From positions 15,822,404-15,886,403 of the forward strand of contig CM050657.1 in the NCBI GenBank assembly GCA_027574665.1: a stretch of 64,000 bases of DNA. Direction: 5' to 3'. Of this stretch, positions 37,101-64,000 are shown piece after piece. The notes below the pieces were generated by a model that was not told where the DNA came from, did not search any database, and worked only from the letters and a program-made list of their open reading frames with translations. This stretch comes from Rhynochetos jubatus (lineage: Eukaryota; Chordata; Aves; Eurypygiformes; Rhynochetidae). How positions within the stretch are numbered: position 1 is the first letter of the stretch; each line of letters starts with the position of its first letter. A program made the position numbers and the translations under genes.

Positions 37101-39980
37101 ATCTGCTAGATTATAACCCCACACCTGCGGCGATCCTGTTACACCTGCAGCGCAACCACAGCTCTGCAAGAGCTCCCAAACAGTGACATCTGCCCGACGC
37201 TGTACTCTCACCCTTTGCCGAGTCATTTTCAACACAACGCTAATACCTATGGAACACAGAAAAGTGTCTTTCTCTCCTGCGTTCAGTACCTGCTCTTTCA
37301 CCTTCCCATGAAAACGTTCAGCTCTACAGCCACCCTTTTATTCTCCACCCACTTCATCCCAGAGCAGGCGGAGGTTGTTCACCACCCCCTCGGTGCCCAA
37401 ACCCCTGGTACGTGCAGTTCAGTCCAAGGTCACTGTTCTTGGTATAGTCAGACTTCAGCTGTTTTGAAAGGCTCTTCACACTCATGATGTCCCACAGCTG
37501 CAGCAGCAAAACTGCCCACGGATTAGGGCCATTGGTGAATGCAGGATGATGCTTTCAGAGCAGCTCTGTCTAGACATGACGAAATGGCATGTGCCCAGTT
37601 TCAGACTTAGACATGATGCTCATCTCTGCAATTTGTCCTTTCTTGACCACAGCCACAGAGGCAACCATGTGGCTTAGTAAAAGACAGAAACAGACCAGTA
37701 CTGACTGCCCACACCAGGAGAATGTACCGGGGCTCATCACAACTTCTTCCCTACACCCACACCTGGGGTTCCTTCCACAGGGAAATGAGATGTCACCTTT
37801 GTTTCTTGTCCAGCAATGCAGCCAGGCCCTGGCCAGCTGGTGGGGTCCAGGACTGCTGGGTGCACCAGGAAGCCCCCACGTCCCGCAGTTTGGACACTCT
37901 CACAGTCTACTACCTTACTTCTTACAGGACGCATGCAAGATCCTACAAAAGCCAGAGACGTGGGCTAGATGGTACCTGTGGTCTCTTCCAAATGGTGCAT
38001 CTTCACATTCCTGTGGTGCTCACAGGGTGTTTCCATACAAGAACTCAGGTGGCCAGCCAGGCTTATCAGGTCTCCAGCGCTTCACACGCGCTAACAGAAC
38101 ATTCCCTTTTTCTGGCATTTGGCTTTCTGCATGCGTACAGAATATTGCCCCTGTATTCTTCTTTTTACTCTTCATCTGTCTTTTCACTCAGTTTGGCTCT
38201 GTTTGACCGATTCTTCTTTCGCTACTTCACCATTTTGGCTGCCTTTATTACTTTAAAAGGAATATAATGGGAAACAACATTTGGGGCTTTTTTTAAGACA
38301 TGCCCCTTTGTTTTGCATACTTTAAATTCTTAAACGCCATGCTGAGAATCCAATCTGTGCTCTCATTCTCATGGAGATCTTGTTCATGGGATAACGCTGA
38401 GCTGGAACAACTCATGGGATCCCATCTGGTCCTCACATTCCCATTCAAATTTGTACAATGAGTGAGTTCAGTTTTGGCTTTTGGTATGGCCTCACCTCTA
38501 GCAGAAACAGAGCTTAGAAAGACTCTCTCTCTCTCTCTCTCCACCCCCCTCCCTGCCCCCAGGTCAGGCTAATCTCTGCTAATCAATACCATGTACAAAA
38601 TTAAATTAGTTTTGCTCTTAATCAAAGGGCTGAGAAAGCAGCTGCCACCTCTGAAACAATTCCCCAGAGGCCATGAAATAGTTATGAAACTGTTACGTAG
38701 CTCTGCTGCCCATGCAGATTTTGAAAGACAAAATCCCCAGTGAAGGAATGACTCTACACATCACCAGCCTCCTCCCCTCAGGTTTCTGAAGACTGGTAGT
38801 TTCACTTCTGTTGCTCCTGATTTGCGTACCTTTAAAAGGGGAAGGAGAAGACAACACTGATGATCGTTGGTTTCAAGTTCCTTACAATTCTGTACGGACT
38901 GCAGCAGTGTTACATCAACAACTGGACCTGTTTGAGTCTGGGAAGCTGCAAAAGTTTCCTCTGAACTGCACTTCAGTGTATCAGAACCAATTCCTAGGGC
39001 TCATAGCCCAAGGTTTCATCAAAGGAAAATGGCCAGTTCAAAAATCTCCGGGTTTTGCAATGCTCAAATGCAATACTTTTCAGCTCACGTCCTTAACGGC
39101 AGGTTACATTAACCAGATAAAGCTTTAAAAGGCAGCATCTTGTAGAATGCTGATGCCTTTGCCTTTGTGGCATTGCATCGCCTGAAATCACCCTCTGGAT
39201 CAGAGAAGAGGAGGGTCAGATTTTGGGGACAGTCATGTGGAGGCTCTGGGGCTGTGACATGCTGTCATGCACTCCATATGCTCCCTGGGCTGACTGCCCG
39301 CTGTTGCCGTGAAGATTCCCTTTGGGAAAAGCCCAAGCTCAGCTACAATCCGTGCCAGCATAGTCATCATGGAATTAGACAATAACAACGGAGGCTTTTG
39401 TCTTTGATGGCTGTCGAAATTTGCCTTGGAATAGTCAGAGAGAGTGAAAGGGGCGGAGGGTGTTGGCTGTCCCTCACACCCTGGGTATAAACAGGATTCC
39501 CTGCAGGGCTGGAATATATTGTGGGGTTTAGCTGACCAAGCTACCCGAGTTAGGGGACAGTTTGCTACTCAGGTGCCACTCAAAGCATCATGATCTTGAT
39601 GGTAAAACAATTGCTGTGGCCATGGAAGAGCAGAGGCATTCCCCAGTGAAGCACGTAGCTATTTCGAAAGGAGCAAGTACTTACCATGTGCAAAAATTTA
39701 CTAAGTATAGCTCAGGAAAAAGAAAACAAGGTTTTGAGAACTTCTGGCTTGTATCTGCTAACTTTTCTGGAATATAGGTGTATAGTCTAGGAGCATGATG
39801 CTCTGCTATAACACATCCTCTGATCTCCTTTTACTTTCAGAAGAAGAATGTTTTCCTGATAAAAACAGCAAAGCGGCTCCCATCGCGGTGGGCCTGAGTA
39901 TCCTGGGATTATTCGTCATTGTGTTTGCCACATTCCTGATTTCCAGAAGAAAGCCGCAAAGAGGATACGAACGTATCTGA
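25078..39980 (+). CDS. LAMP3: LAMP3 (DC-LAMP, CD208), complete coding sequence in six exons
   Basis: Six exons (25078-25123, 29440-30209, 31578-31700, 34965-35022, 36875-37042, 39841-39980) total 1305 nt and encode 434 residues, near the 416 of human LAMP3. LAMP3 is a type I lysosomal membrane glycoprotein, expressed in maturing dendritic cells and type II pneumocytes in mammals. Visible parts are a signal peptide (1 to about 25), a Thr/Pro-rich mucin-like stalk (about 30-245), one LAMP luminal domain (about 248-395), a membrane span (about 400-422) and the tail GYERI. Cysteines at 256/291 and 355/392 are 35 and 37 residues apart, matching the LAMP disulfide loops. There are 11 N-glycosylation sequons: eight in exon 2 and three in exon 3. 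All junctions are GT-AG and phase-consistent. The single LAMP domain and position between MCF2L2 and MCCC1 favour LAMP3 over LAMP1/2. Confidence 0.93.
29440..30209 (+). CDS. LAMP3: LAMP3 exon 2, mucin-like stalk and start of LAMP domain
   Basis: The acceptor TTCTTTGCAG starts a 770-nt exon that ends at the GTGAGG donor. It encodes the end of the signal peptide and a long Thr/Ser/Pro/Ala-rich stalk with eight Asn-X-Thr/Ser sites, expected to be densely O-glycosylated. The LAMP domain begins with GTYTVSSGNRTCVKAAMGLQ, the family 'G-x-Y-x-V...C-x-K-A-x-M-G' signature. Confidence 0.93.
30903..31030 (-). mobile_element. CR1 LINE 3' end, antisense
   Basis: It begins with CATAGAATCATAGAACC, the complement of the short terminal repeats of CR1, followed by TCGAGTCCAACC and CACTGCCAAGTCCACC. 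Only the last ~130 bp of the element remain. It lies in LAMP3 intron 2. Confidence 0.85.
31578..31700 (+). CDS. LAMP3: LAMP3 exon 3, LAMP domain
   Basis: Acceptor TCTCCACAG, donor GTAATT, phase 0-0. It encodes VNPNATQTSGSCG and FSGGFINFTFVK, matching the LAMP 'N-P-N-A-T...G-x-C-G' and 'F-x-G-G-F-x-N-x-T-F' motifs. Three N-glycosylation sequons are present. Confidence 0.95.
31862..31975 (-). mobile_element. CR1 LINE 3' end, diverged, antisense
   Basis: It reads AGAATCATAGAACCG, then GGTTGCAAAGGACCTTTGG and GGCCACCTGGTACAACCCTC, a diverged complement of the CR1 3' end. It lies in LAMP3 intron 3. Confidence 0.75.
34965..35022 (+). CDS. LAMP3: LAMP3 exon 4, LAMP domain
   Basis: Acceptor TTTTGCAG, donor GTCAGT, 58 nt. 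It encodes APTYYVSKIETSLQLYSE, equivalent to the mammalian 'YYISEVGAYLTVSD' segment. It leaves in phase 1, which the next exon accepts. Confidence 0.9.
36875..37042 (+). CDS. LAMP3: LAMP3 exon 5, LAMP domain
   Basis: A CT-rich tract and CCTCCAG precede the exon; the donor is GTAAGT. It encodes GNSFKCASKQTFSL and NMQLQAFDI, which match the LAMP 'G-x-S-F-K-C' and 'Q-L-Q-A-F-D' motifs. It contains the third luminal cysteine (C355). Confidence 0.95.
38522..38543. repeat. (CT)n microsatellite
   Basis: About 11 CT dinucleotides followed by a C-rich run, within LAMP3 intron 5. Confidence 0.85.
39841..39980 (+). CDS. LAMP3: LAMP3 exon 6, membrane span and lysosomal tail
   Basis: Acceptor TTTACTTTCAG. 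The exon encodes the last luminal cysteine (EEC), a hydrophobic span containing VGLSILGLFVIVFATFLI, a stop-transfer SRRK and the cytosolic end RGYERI followed by TGA. G-Y-x-x-hydrophobic at the very C-terminus is the LAMP lysosome-targeting signal read by AP adaptors. Confidence 0.95.
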
Positions 39981-41225
39981 GGTGCCCTTGTGCTTCCAAA
40001 TGCCTGGAGCAAGAGGAGAAGTCACAGGAGCTGTAGCTTCTGCCTGGCAATCTCACTGCCCTGAAGCTGTATGTTCAAGCGGGATGACACCGCGTGTTTA
40101 AAGCTAATGAATATTTCTGGAAGCCGTTTCGTTAAGGTGGGAGGAGAGAACTCACACCATCTACTTTAGGCTATTCTTAGCATCTAATTTAGATGTAGTC
40201 CAGAGGACCAAAGTGAGGAGCCTAAATTCTTTATTATCAACAAAGGAGGCAATTCAGACCACCTAAATCAGATGCCTAAAAATAGCTTAAAGCGGGCAGT
40301 ATCGCTATCCCCCCAAAATCCATCAGGTTTCTTAAAGGTGATGTTTAGATTTATTAAAATAGATGAGTCCAGCGATACGACCTTCAAGTAAATAAACCAG
40401 AGGTCCACAGCTACAGGCAACCCTGTTAAACCAGAGCTTCCCTTCCAGGGCTGCTCTTTGCCACAGCCAGACGTTTGTTCAGCAACCTGCTCACTGCTTG
40501 GGACAGGGGTTTACCCACCATCCCACCCTAAAATCTGCGTGCCAAAAGCTTCCTGTAGTCGGCACGAGCCCCTGTACCCAGGGAGCTGAGAGCAGAGCAG
40601 AGTCTGCGGTGGGAGGGGACAGGGCTGCAGCTGGGGCCCAGGGCGAGCAGCAGTGTGGTCTCAGCAGCCCCAGCTCACTTTTTCCCCCAGCTGCAGACTC
40701 AGATCAGCCCGTCCCTGAACCAGAAGGCGTTGATGATGATGATGACGTGATGCATCCCACCAGGGAAGCTGTGCTTAACGTGCTTGCAAGCATGTGCTGG
40801 TAGGGATACGGTGTGGCCGCTCACAGAAATTTGGAGGTGAGCAATCCCAGTAGCTCCCCGATGCTCTGCTGCAGCTCTCACCCCAGACCATTCCCCATGG
40901 CCTCTCGCACACCCAAGGTGTGCGCACCCAAGGGCATCCCACGAGCACAATGATGTTATAATTAGCAAGTTTGCCAAGGAGTTTGTAAAGCAAGATTTAG
41001 TTTCTTTCAGTCCTTTTTGCTCTCTGATGGACAAAGTCCAAATTAAAAAGCAGCTATTAATTCTGGTTGAAAGAGGAAGGGAGATGTATTTTTGAGTGTA
41101 TGAAGATTGATCACTTCTAGCTTGCTGCAATGTATGGTTGCTAAAAAACAATTTGCTACAAGAAGTAAGATGTGCTCTTTATTTTTCTATTACTGGTGTC
41201 TATAATAAAGGTTGTATTTAGTCAT
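39981..41225 (+). other. LAMP3: LAMP3 3' UTR (inferred)
   Basis: Two AATAAA hexamers follow the stop codon, at 40391-40396 and 41204-41209. The second is followed by T/GT-rich sequence, so a cleavage site near 41,220-41,230 is likely. A GAT-repeat stretch near 40,732-40,746 could be read as an acidic run in one frame but has no coding support. Confidence 0.5.
41204..41209 (+). terminator. LAMP3: Polyadenylation signal AATAAA, LAMP3
   Basis: A canonical hexamer in TATAATAAAGGTTG context lies about 1.2 kb after the LAMP3 stop codon. An earlier AATAAA at 40391 could be used as an alternative site. Confidence 0.5.
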
Positions 41226-44200
41226 TAGTGCGCATTGCTGTGCAATTATTCCATCTCTCGAGTGCTGTTTCACCTAAACTGTTTGAAATACAACTGGAGT
41301 CTAACAAACAGGCAGGGTCCTATGAGCTCTGGATACAAGCCACAGACACAGACATGCTTATATCCCAACCATAACTTTGGTGATCAGTTCTTCTGTGGCT
41401 TGGGCAGCTCATCTGACATTTATATCTTTGTTTCATCAGCATTACAAAAAAAAACCCCAAGGGAATTGAAAATATGCTGTGGTCTTCTGTTAATCTCCCC
41501 ACAACTTCCAGAGTATCTGAATTCACTACGTTTCTGTAACGACCAGATCTCTTTGCGTTTCCTATTAGTCCAATAAACACGGACTGTAACTCACAGCAGA
41601 TGTGACGGATACTCGTTACTTCATGTGTAAACTGCTTGCACAGATAGGAATCTTCAGAGTTACGACGAGTCTTTGGAGGAGAGTGCATCCCTTCAGAGTG
41701 CAGTTATGGAAATAAATAGCCTGGGAAGTACCACTTAGAAACATGAGAATTCAACAGCCTGTGTGTTGGTCACAGGAAGGGAAGCTGGATTAGGTGATCT
41801 TTAAAGGTCCTTTCCGACCCAAACCAGCCTGTGGTTCTGTGTGACTTTGCTGTGATTTTGCTGTTTGTCACATCAACGGCCAGCTTAAAATGTCATGGCT
41901 GTGAGACGGTTGCAGGAGGTAAACTTCTCAGTAAAAGGGGGCACTCAAAAATTCTTCAGCTTTAAAGGTTTTTCAGCGAAACATGAAACCAAATCTGTCT
42001 ACATCTACGTTTGGCTAGTAACTGCAGCCAGACCTCGTTTGGGGTGCGAGCTCCTGTAATGCCTCTAAGGCCGCGGCTGGGAGGTCGCACGATAGGGCTG
42101 GGCTGGCTAGAAGGACACCGCCACAGCTAAAGCAGCAGTGGGTGTTGGATGGATTGCAGGAAAGCCGGAGACGTGGTAAAGGTGGAGAAAAAACTCTCTG
42201 CTGCTGGCAGCTGATAAGGGAATTTATCTGTTAGAGAAGTGCCAGTGAGGGCAACAGAAAGCAAGTAACTTCCCTCTGTGACAGAAGACCAGAATTATGC
42301 TTCACTTGCTCTTACCATTTCTAGGCTCAGTGCCTCAGTGCCCATCCCTACCTGACAGGTAATTTAAGGGCTAGAGGCCACAAGGTGAGAACTTTGCAAG
42401 CCCATCTCCATTTGGGAGACGCATTTCTGCTGATGAACTTGGATTTATATGAGGCCTTCTACGTGTTCTTTGCCTGTGGGGGCTGGTCTGAAGTAGACCC
42501 TCGAAGGCTGCTGGATGTCTCAAAATTCTCTCTTGACAAGGCTTAATGGCAGATGAAGGGTCAGCCATCTGTAACTCACACCAGGGACAGCCCCAGATGC
42601 ACAATGCACAAAGGTTTGGAATTCACCGAATAAATTCTCTTACGTCAGAGAGTCTAGAGGAAAAAGGAGTGTTTTTTAAAGCATCAATTTGAGGAAAATA
42701 ACAAGGGTGAGAAGAGAAAGACCTCTCTGAAGTTATCCCTTCACTAGTAAGGTGACAAGACGCTTGGAGACCGCACTTTCTTTCTCACATCCATGGCTGT
42801 GGCCACTGCATGCCAACAGTGCATGTGTATGCATGTCTGAAGTTTATCAGCCACAGCAACAATCACACTTCTGGGCTTTCACCGGCATCTGGGCTTTCCC
42901 AGCTAGCCACAAAAGGTCACGAAGCCTGAATTTCCCTTTTTCTGCAAGTCCAGTTGCCTGTGAAGTTGGTAGATCCCAAGTATTTTATTAAATTATAGTT
43001 TCATTTGCTCCATTTCTTACTTAACTTTTTCTTCAAAAATTTTAAAAATGAGTAGGTTGCATTTCCCACATGCAGAAACACAATAAATGGCCGTTGGGAA
43101 AAAGGCAAGTGTTCAGTCTGAGTCAGAAAATCTGTGTAGATCAGAGACAGATCTTGGTTTTGAACCTCAGCTTTGCTGGGGCTTTCCTATACCCCAGAAA
43201 TGTCTTGAAGCATATGATTCATGAGTCCAGTCAATGTTTAACTTCCTTAATTTTGCCATGGAATGACATGATTTTAATCTCCTCAAGGAAAATGAATTCG
43301 TATTTCAAACAAATTATGATGTTCACAGTCTGCTCATGGAAAAATGAGAAAAGTACTGAAATTACTAACCTAAAGCAGCTTTCAAAATATGCCAAGCTTC
43401 CACGATGAAAGTAAAATGTTGCCAGCCCAAGCTATCCAGTACCTCACCAGGATCATCACAGCGCCTCTGCCGATGCACATGCACACTAAGCATTTCACTG
43501 GTGTCACTGAGAAAATTATTATTTCCTGCATTTCATTTTTATTACACTGCACTTTCCAACATCTGCCTATACAATCTGGGGATCCCGCTTGATTCTACGA
43601 GCCCTAAAAGCCATGCTCACAGGACGCCTTCACAGATTTGCAGTATACATGAGTGTGCAGTTTCCATCAGTTCTACTGTTCAAAGCCTGAACTCCTCCAC
43701 CACCTCCGATTTATGTGTTGTAAAATACCCGTAGCTCTTCCCAATGTTCAGCGGTAAACGACATAAAATGCTGCCATCTTGCGTTTAGAGACAAATTAAA
43801 CACGCCGAAACTTTTTAAAATCTGGATTTCAAAAGACGAAAGTCGGATCTACGCTGTCAGTACGTTATGTTGAAGAAGAATGAAGTGAATGAGTTAGGGA
43901 AAAGTGGAAGGTTCACTTCATCTTTAGAGCAAGTGCTGAGCGCACCACCGCTCGCAGCCAGGTTCGAGGGGCCGTGCTGTTTCCCCGAGCTGAGCCGGTG
44001 CCCGTTTAACCTACTACAACCGCTCAGTCCCCGGTGTGGGAGGTCACCATGCCGAATTAAAACAGGCAACAGGGGAACAAGCAGAGAACACCTGCATACC
44101 AAGAATGCTCTTTATATAGGGCACTGTGTTAACGCTTCAGGGTACGGAGAACACGTAAGATGTTGAATACTACCACTATTACAGTCGATACCTGGTGTGT

Positions 44201-44430
44201 TCTCTTTGTGAGGAAGGATGGTTGCTTTGCATTTTGTAAACAGCAACTAGAACTACTTATTTTGACTAAGTTCTGCTGTTTGGGGGTTTTAAAATTTCTC
44301 TGTACAAGTAATATTAAAATCACGGTCATGTGAAATACTGCCTTGGAAATGTACTGTCATCTCTCAGTATCACAGCTTACCTGAACATTATGATAACCTG
44401 GGTTCAGTAAATGGCACGACTGCGACGAAT
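41226..44430. other. Intergenic interval, LAMP3 side
   Basis: No gene can be supported in this 3.2 kb. The one recognisable element is a short CR1 3' end near 41,785. Open frames here are short, unspliced and without recognisable motifs. Confidence 0.6.
41785..41845 (+). mobile_element. CR1 LINE 3' end, short
   Basis: GCTGGATTAGGTGATCTTTA, then a CCTTTCCGACCCAAACCAGC-type segment and GGTTCTGTGTGA match the sense strand of the CR1 3' end. Only the last ~60-80 bp are recognisable. Confidence 0.7.
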
Positions 44431-44948
44431 GAGGTGACCCTGTCCATTCGCCCTCCTCCCTTGCTGTGAGGCGACCCTGTCCATTCACCCTCCTCCCTTG
44501 CTGTGAGGTGACCCTGTTGATTCGCCCTCCTCCCTTGCTGTGAGGCGACCCTGGCGATTTACCCTCCTCCCTTGCTGTGAGGTGACCCTGTCCATTCACC
44601 CTCCTCCCTTGCTGTGAGGCGACCCTGGCCATTCACCCTCCTCCCTTGCTGTGAGGTGACCCTGGCCATTCACCCTCCTCCCTTGCTGTGAGGCGACCCT
44701 GGCGATTTACCCTCCTCCCTTGCTGTGAGGTGACCCTGTCCCTTCACCCTCCTCCCTTGCTGTGAGGCGACCCTGTCCATTCGCCCTCCTCCCTTGCTGT
44801 GAGGCGACCCTGGCGATTTACCCTCCTCCCTTGCTGTGAGGTGACCCTGTCCATTCACCCTCCTGCCTTGCTGTGAGGCGACCCTGGCCATTCACCCTCC
44901 TCCCTTGCTGTGAGGCGACCCTGGCGATTCGCCCTCCTCCCTTGCTGT
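44431..44948. repeat. 37-bp minisatellite, 14 tandem copies
   Basis: Fourteen units of exactly 37 bp (518 bp) follow each other without a gap. Each starts GAGG(T/C)GACCCTG and ends CCCTCCTCCCTTGCTGT, with variable middle bases: TCCATTC(A/G), GCCATTCA, GCGATTTA, and single variants TTGATTCG, TCCCTTCA and GCGATTCG. The complementary strand is G-rich (GGGAGGAGGG). Because 37 is not a multiple of three, all three frames of one strand are used in turn, giving long open frames on the - strand that are artefacts of the repeat. Confidence 0.97.
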
Positions 44949-45054
44949 GTGAGGAGGCCCAGCTCCGTGTGGACAGGAGGACAGGCTGGCTGAGGCCTGA
45001 TCGCAGGCCCAGCTCCCCTGTGTCCTGTCCCCTCAGGGCAGGGGCACTGCGCCG

Positions 45055-45757
45055 GGGCCGTGCAGGCCTGGGGAAGAGTGGCTGGAAAGCTGTCAGGCAG
45101 AAAGGACTTGGGGATTTTGGTGGACAGCAGCTGAATATGAGCTGGCAGTGTGTCCAGGTGGCCAAGGCAGCCAGTGGCACCCTGGCCTGTGTCAGGAACA
45201 GTGTGGCCAGCAGGAGCAGGGCGGTCATTGTCCCCCTGTACTGGGCACTGGGGAGGCCGCACCTCGAATCCTGGATTCAGTTTTGGGCCCCTCACTACAA
45301 GAAGGACACTGAGGGGCTGGAGTGTGTCCGGAGAAGGGAACAGAGCTGGGGAAGGGTCTAGAAAACAAGTCTGATGTGGAGCGGCTGAAGGAGCTGGGGG
45401 TGTTCAGCCCTGAGGAGGCTGAGGGCAGACCTGCTCACCCTCCACAGTGCCCTGAAAGGAGGGTGTAGGGAGGCGGGTACTGGCCTGTTCTCCCGAGTAA
45501 CTGGTGACAGGACAAGAGGAAATGGCCTCAAGTTGCTTCAGGGGAGGTTTAGATTGGATATTAGGTAAAACTTCACTGAGAGAGTGGTCAGGCACTGGAA
45601 CGGGCTGCCCAGGGAGGCGGTGGAGTCACCATCCCTGGCGGTGCTAGGGGAACCTGTAGACATGGTGCCTGGGGACTGGTCTAGTGGGTATGATGGTGAT
45701 GGCTGCAGCAGATGATCTAATAGGTCTTCTCCAACCGCAGTGATTCTGTGATAGGTT
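45055..45757 (+). mobile_element. CR1 LINE 3' fragment, sense
   Basis: About 0.7 kb from GTGCAGGCCTGGGGAAGAG, through GGCTGGAAAGCTGTCAGGC, ACTGGGCACTGGGGAGGC, GGAGCGGCTGAAGGAGCTGG and GGCACTGGAACGGGCTGCCC, to TGATTCTGTGATAG at the 3' terminus. The order matches the end of CR1 ORF2 and its 3' UTR. Frameshifts and stops make it inactive. It starts about 100 bp after the minisatellite. Confidence 0.92.
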
Positions 45758-46253
45758 CTGCAAGGCTCAGGGTGACCTGCAAACCGGCGGAGCCCAGGGG
45801 AGTGGCACCCACCGTGCCTTTCTCTTCACCAGAGGGTGGGATGTGCTGGCCCCAGCCCCCCGACCTCCCCCATTCCCGCCACACGGCTGTGGGCTGGGGC
45901 ACCGCGCCAGGCACACGGACGGTGTCTCACGTCCCCGTGCCCTTCCCAACCACCCTCACGTTTCGTGTGGCCGCTCTACACGCCCGGATGTCATTCCCGA
46001 GGGATCACGGCCAGCTCCGAGCCCACGCTTCCACAAATAAAGCCAGGAGTGCGCCACTTCACGTTTACCTGAACTTTATTTGATCCGCCGCGTAACTGCC
46101 CAGTTTATAGCGAGCACACGGCCGCCTCTTGCACCCCCTTCCCCGTCCCCTCCCGCCTCCCCGCGGCCGTCTCAGCACGCCCCCCCCCCGGCAGCCAGTG
46201 GCGGCCGGCCCGGCGCGCACACCCTCCGTCCCGCCGGCCCTCGCGCTCGCAAC

Positions 46254-63482
<17,229 letters not shown>

Positions 63483-64000
63483 GTAAAGTTCCTTTCTTTA
63501 TTATGATCACAAGTATAAAATGTGTCAGTTTTATCCATGTAAATGAATACTATAAATTGCAAGAGAATTTGAAAGAGAATCATACTTTCAGGTTCTTACG
63601 TTGGCTCATGATGTTTTGGTACTTGCTGGATTTATAGCTAAAATTTGAAGGTGGTTGTTTATGGTCAGTGAGTGAGAAAATTCATTACTTTTAGAAAGAT
63701 AAATACAGTTAGGTGAATCAGTGTTGAAAATGATGGTTTGGGATGGGGGGAACCACAGAATATTAAAATGGTCTAGTATCTGAGTTTGTCATAGAACAGC
63801 AGCAATTACTTCCAACAGATAATTATTTGAAAGTGCTTGTAGCTGACATTTGTATTTCAGTATATTTGATTTTTAATATTAAATGATAAGAAATCGATAC
63901 TGGTCTGAGGAAGGGCACCTTCAGCTGATATTAAAAAATCGGAATGATGAGTTGCCATGGCATTAGCTGCATTGCATGAATAATGGCATTTGCAAGAGGA

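Noticed and set aside
37589-38267. Overlapping + strand open frames of 205 and 181 codons in LAMP3 intron 5
   Set aside because: No recognisable domain or splice support; two frames open at once in the same DNA suggests chance.
40498-40803. 101-codon + strand frame with an Asp-rich run downstream of LAMP3
   Set aside because: It lies within the probable LAMP3 3' UTR, and the Asp run is a simple GAT repeat. The CAG before it at 40,688 could act as an acceptor, but nothing else supports an exon.
44357-45295. Several - strand open frames across the minisatellite
   Set aside because: They are products of the 37-bp repeat, read in three frames in turn, and run on into a CR1 fragment.
63483-64000. 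Search for the next MCCC1 exon
   Set aside because: No acceptor followed by the expected sequence after 'IYLF' was found; the next exon must be outside the window.

Overview
The window is vertebrate nuclear DNA, most likely from a bird. It holds multi-exon genes with GT-AG introns, several CR1 LINE fragments, one LTR of a type I recognise from bird genomes, and little other repeat DNA. Three protein genes lie head to tail on the + strand: the 3' end of MCF2L2, all of LAMP3, and the first 16 coding exons of MCCC1. The same neighbours occur in this order on human 3q27 (from memory), so this is conserved synteny. The bird species cannot be named from the sequence.

Region by region: 1-19.4 kb carries eight candidate coding exons of MCF2L2, a Rho-family GEF. 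They encode a low-complexity linker and a C-terminal SH3-like domain; the catalytic DH-PH exons lie upstream of the window. A solo LTR of about 0.8 kb fills most of the space just before the last MCF2L2 exon. The stretch 19.4-25.0 kb is intergenic and shows nothing I can support. From 25.1 to about 41.2 kb lies LAMP3: six coding exons join without a break into a 434-residue protein with a signal peptide, a mucin-like Thr-rich stalk, one LAMP luminal domain with four cysteines, one membrane span and a Gly-Tyr-x-x-Ile lysosomal tail. The stretch 41.2-46.1 kb is intergenic, with a 14-copy 37-bp minisatellite followed by a CR1 3' end. A CpG island at about 46.1-46.9 kb holds MCCC1 exon 1. The remaining MCCC1 exons run to 63,482; the 614 residues encoded cover the mitochondrial leader, the biotin carboxylase domain and part of the following BT region. 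The biotin-carrying C-terminal domain lies beyond the right edge.

The genes do not form a pathway. MCF2L2 is a signalling GEF, LAMP3 a lysosomal membrane glycoprotein, and MCCC1 a leucine-catabolism enzyme. All exon boundaries were placed by eye from splice signals, reading phase and family knowledge. No transcript or database comparison was possible.
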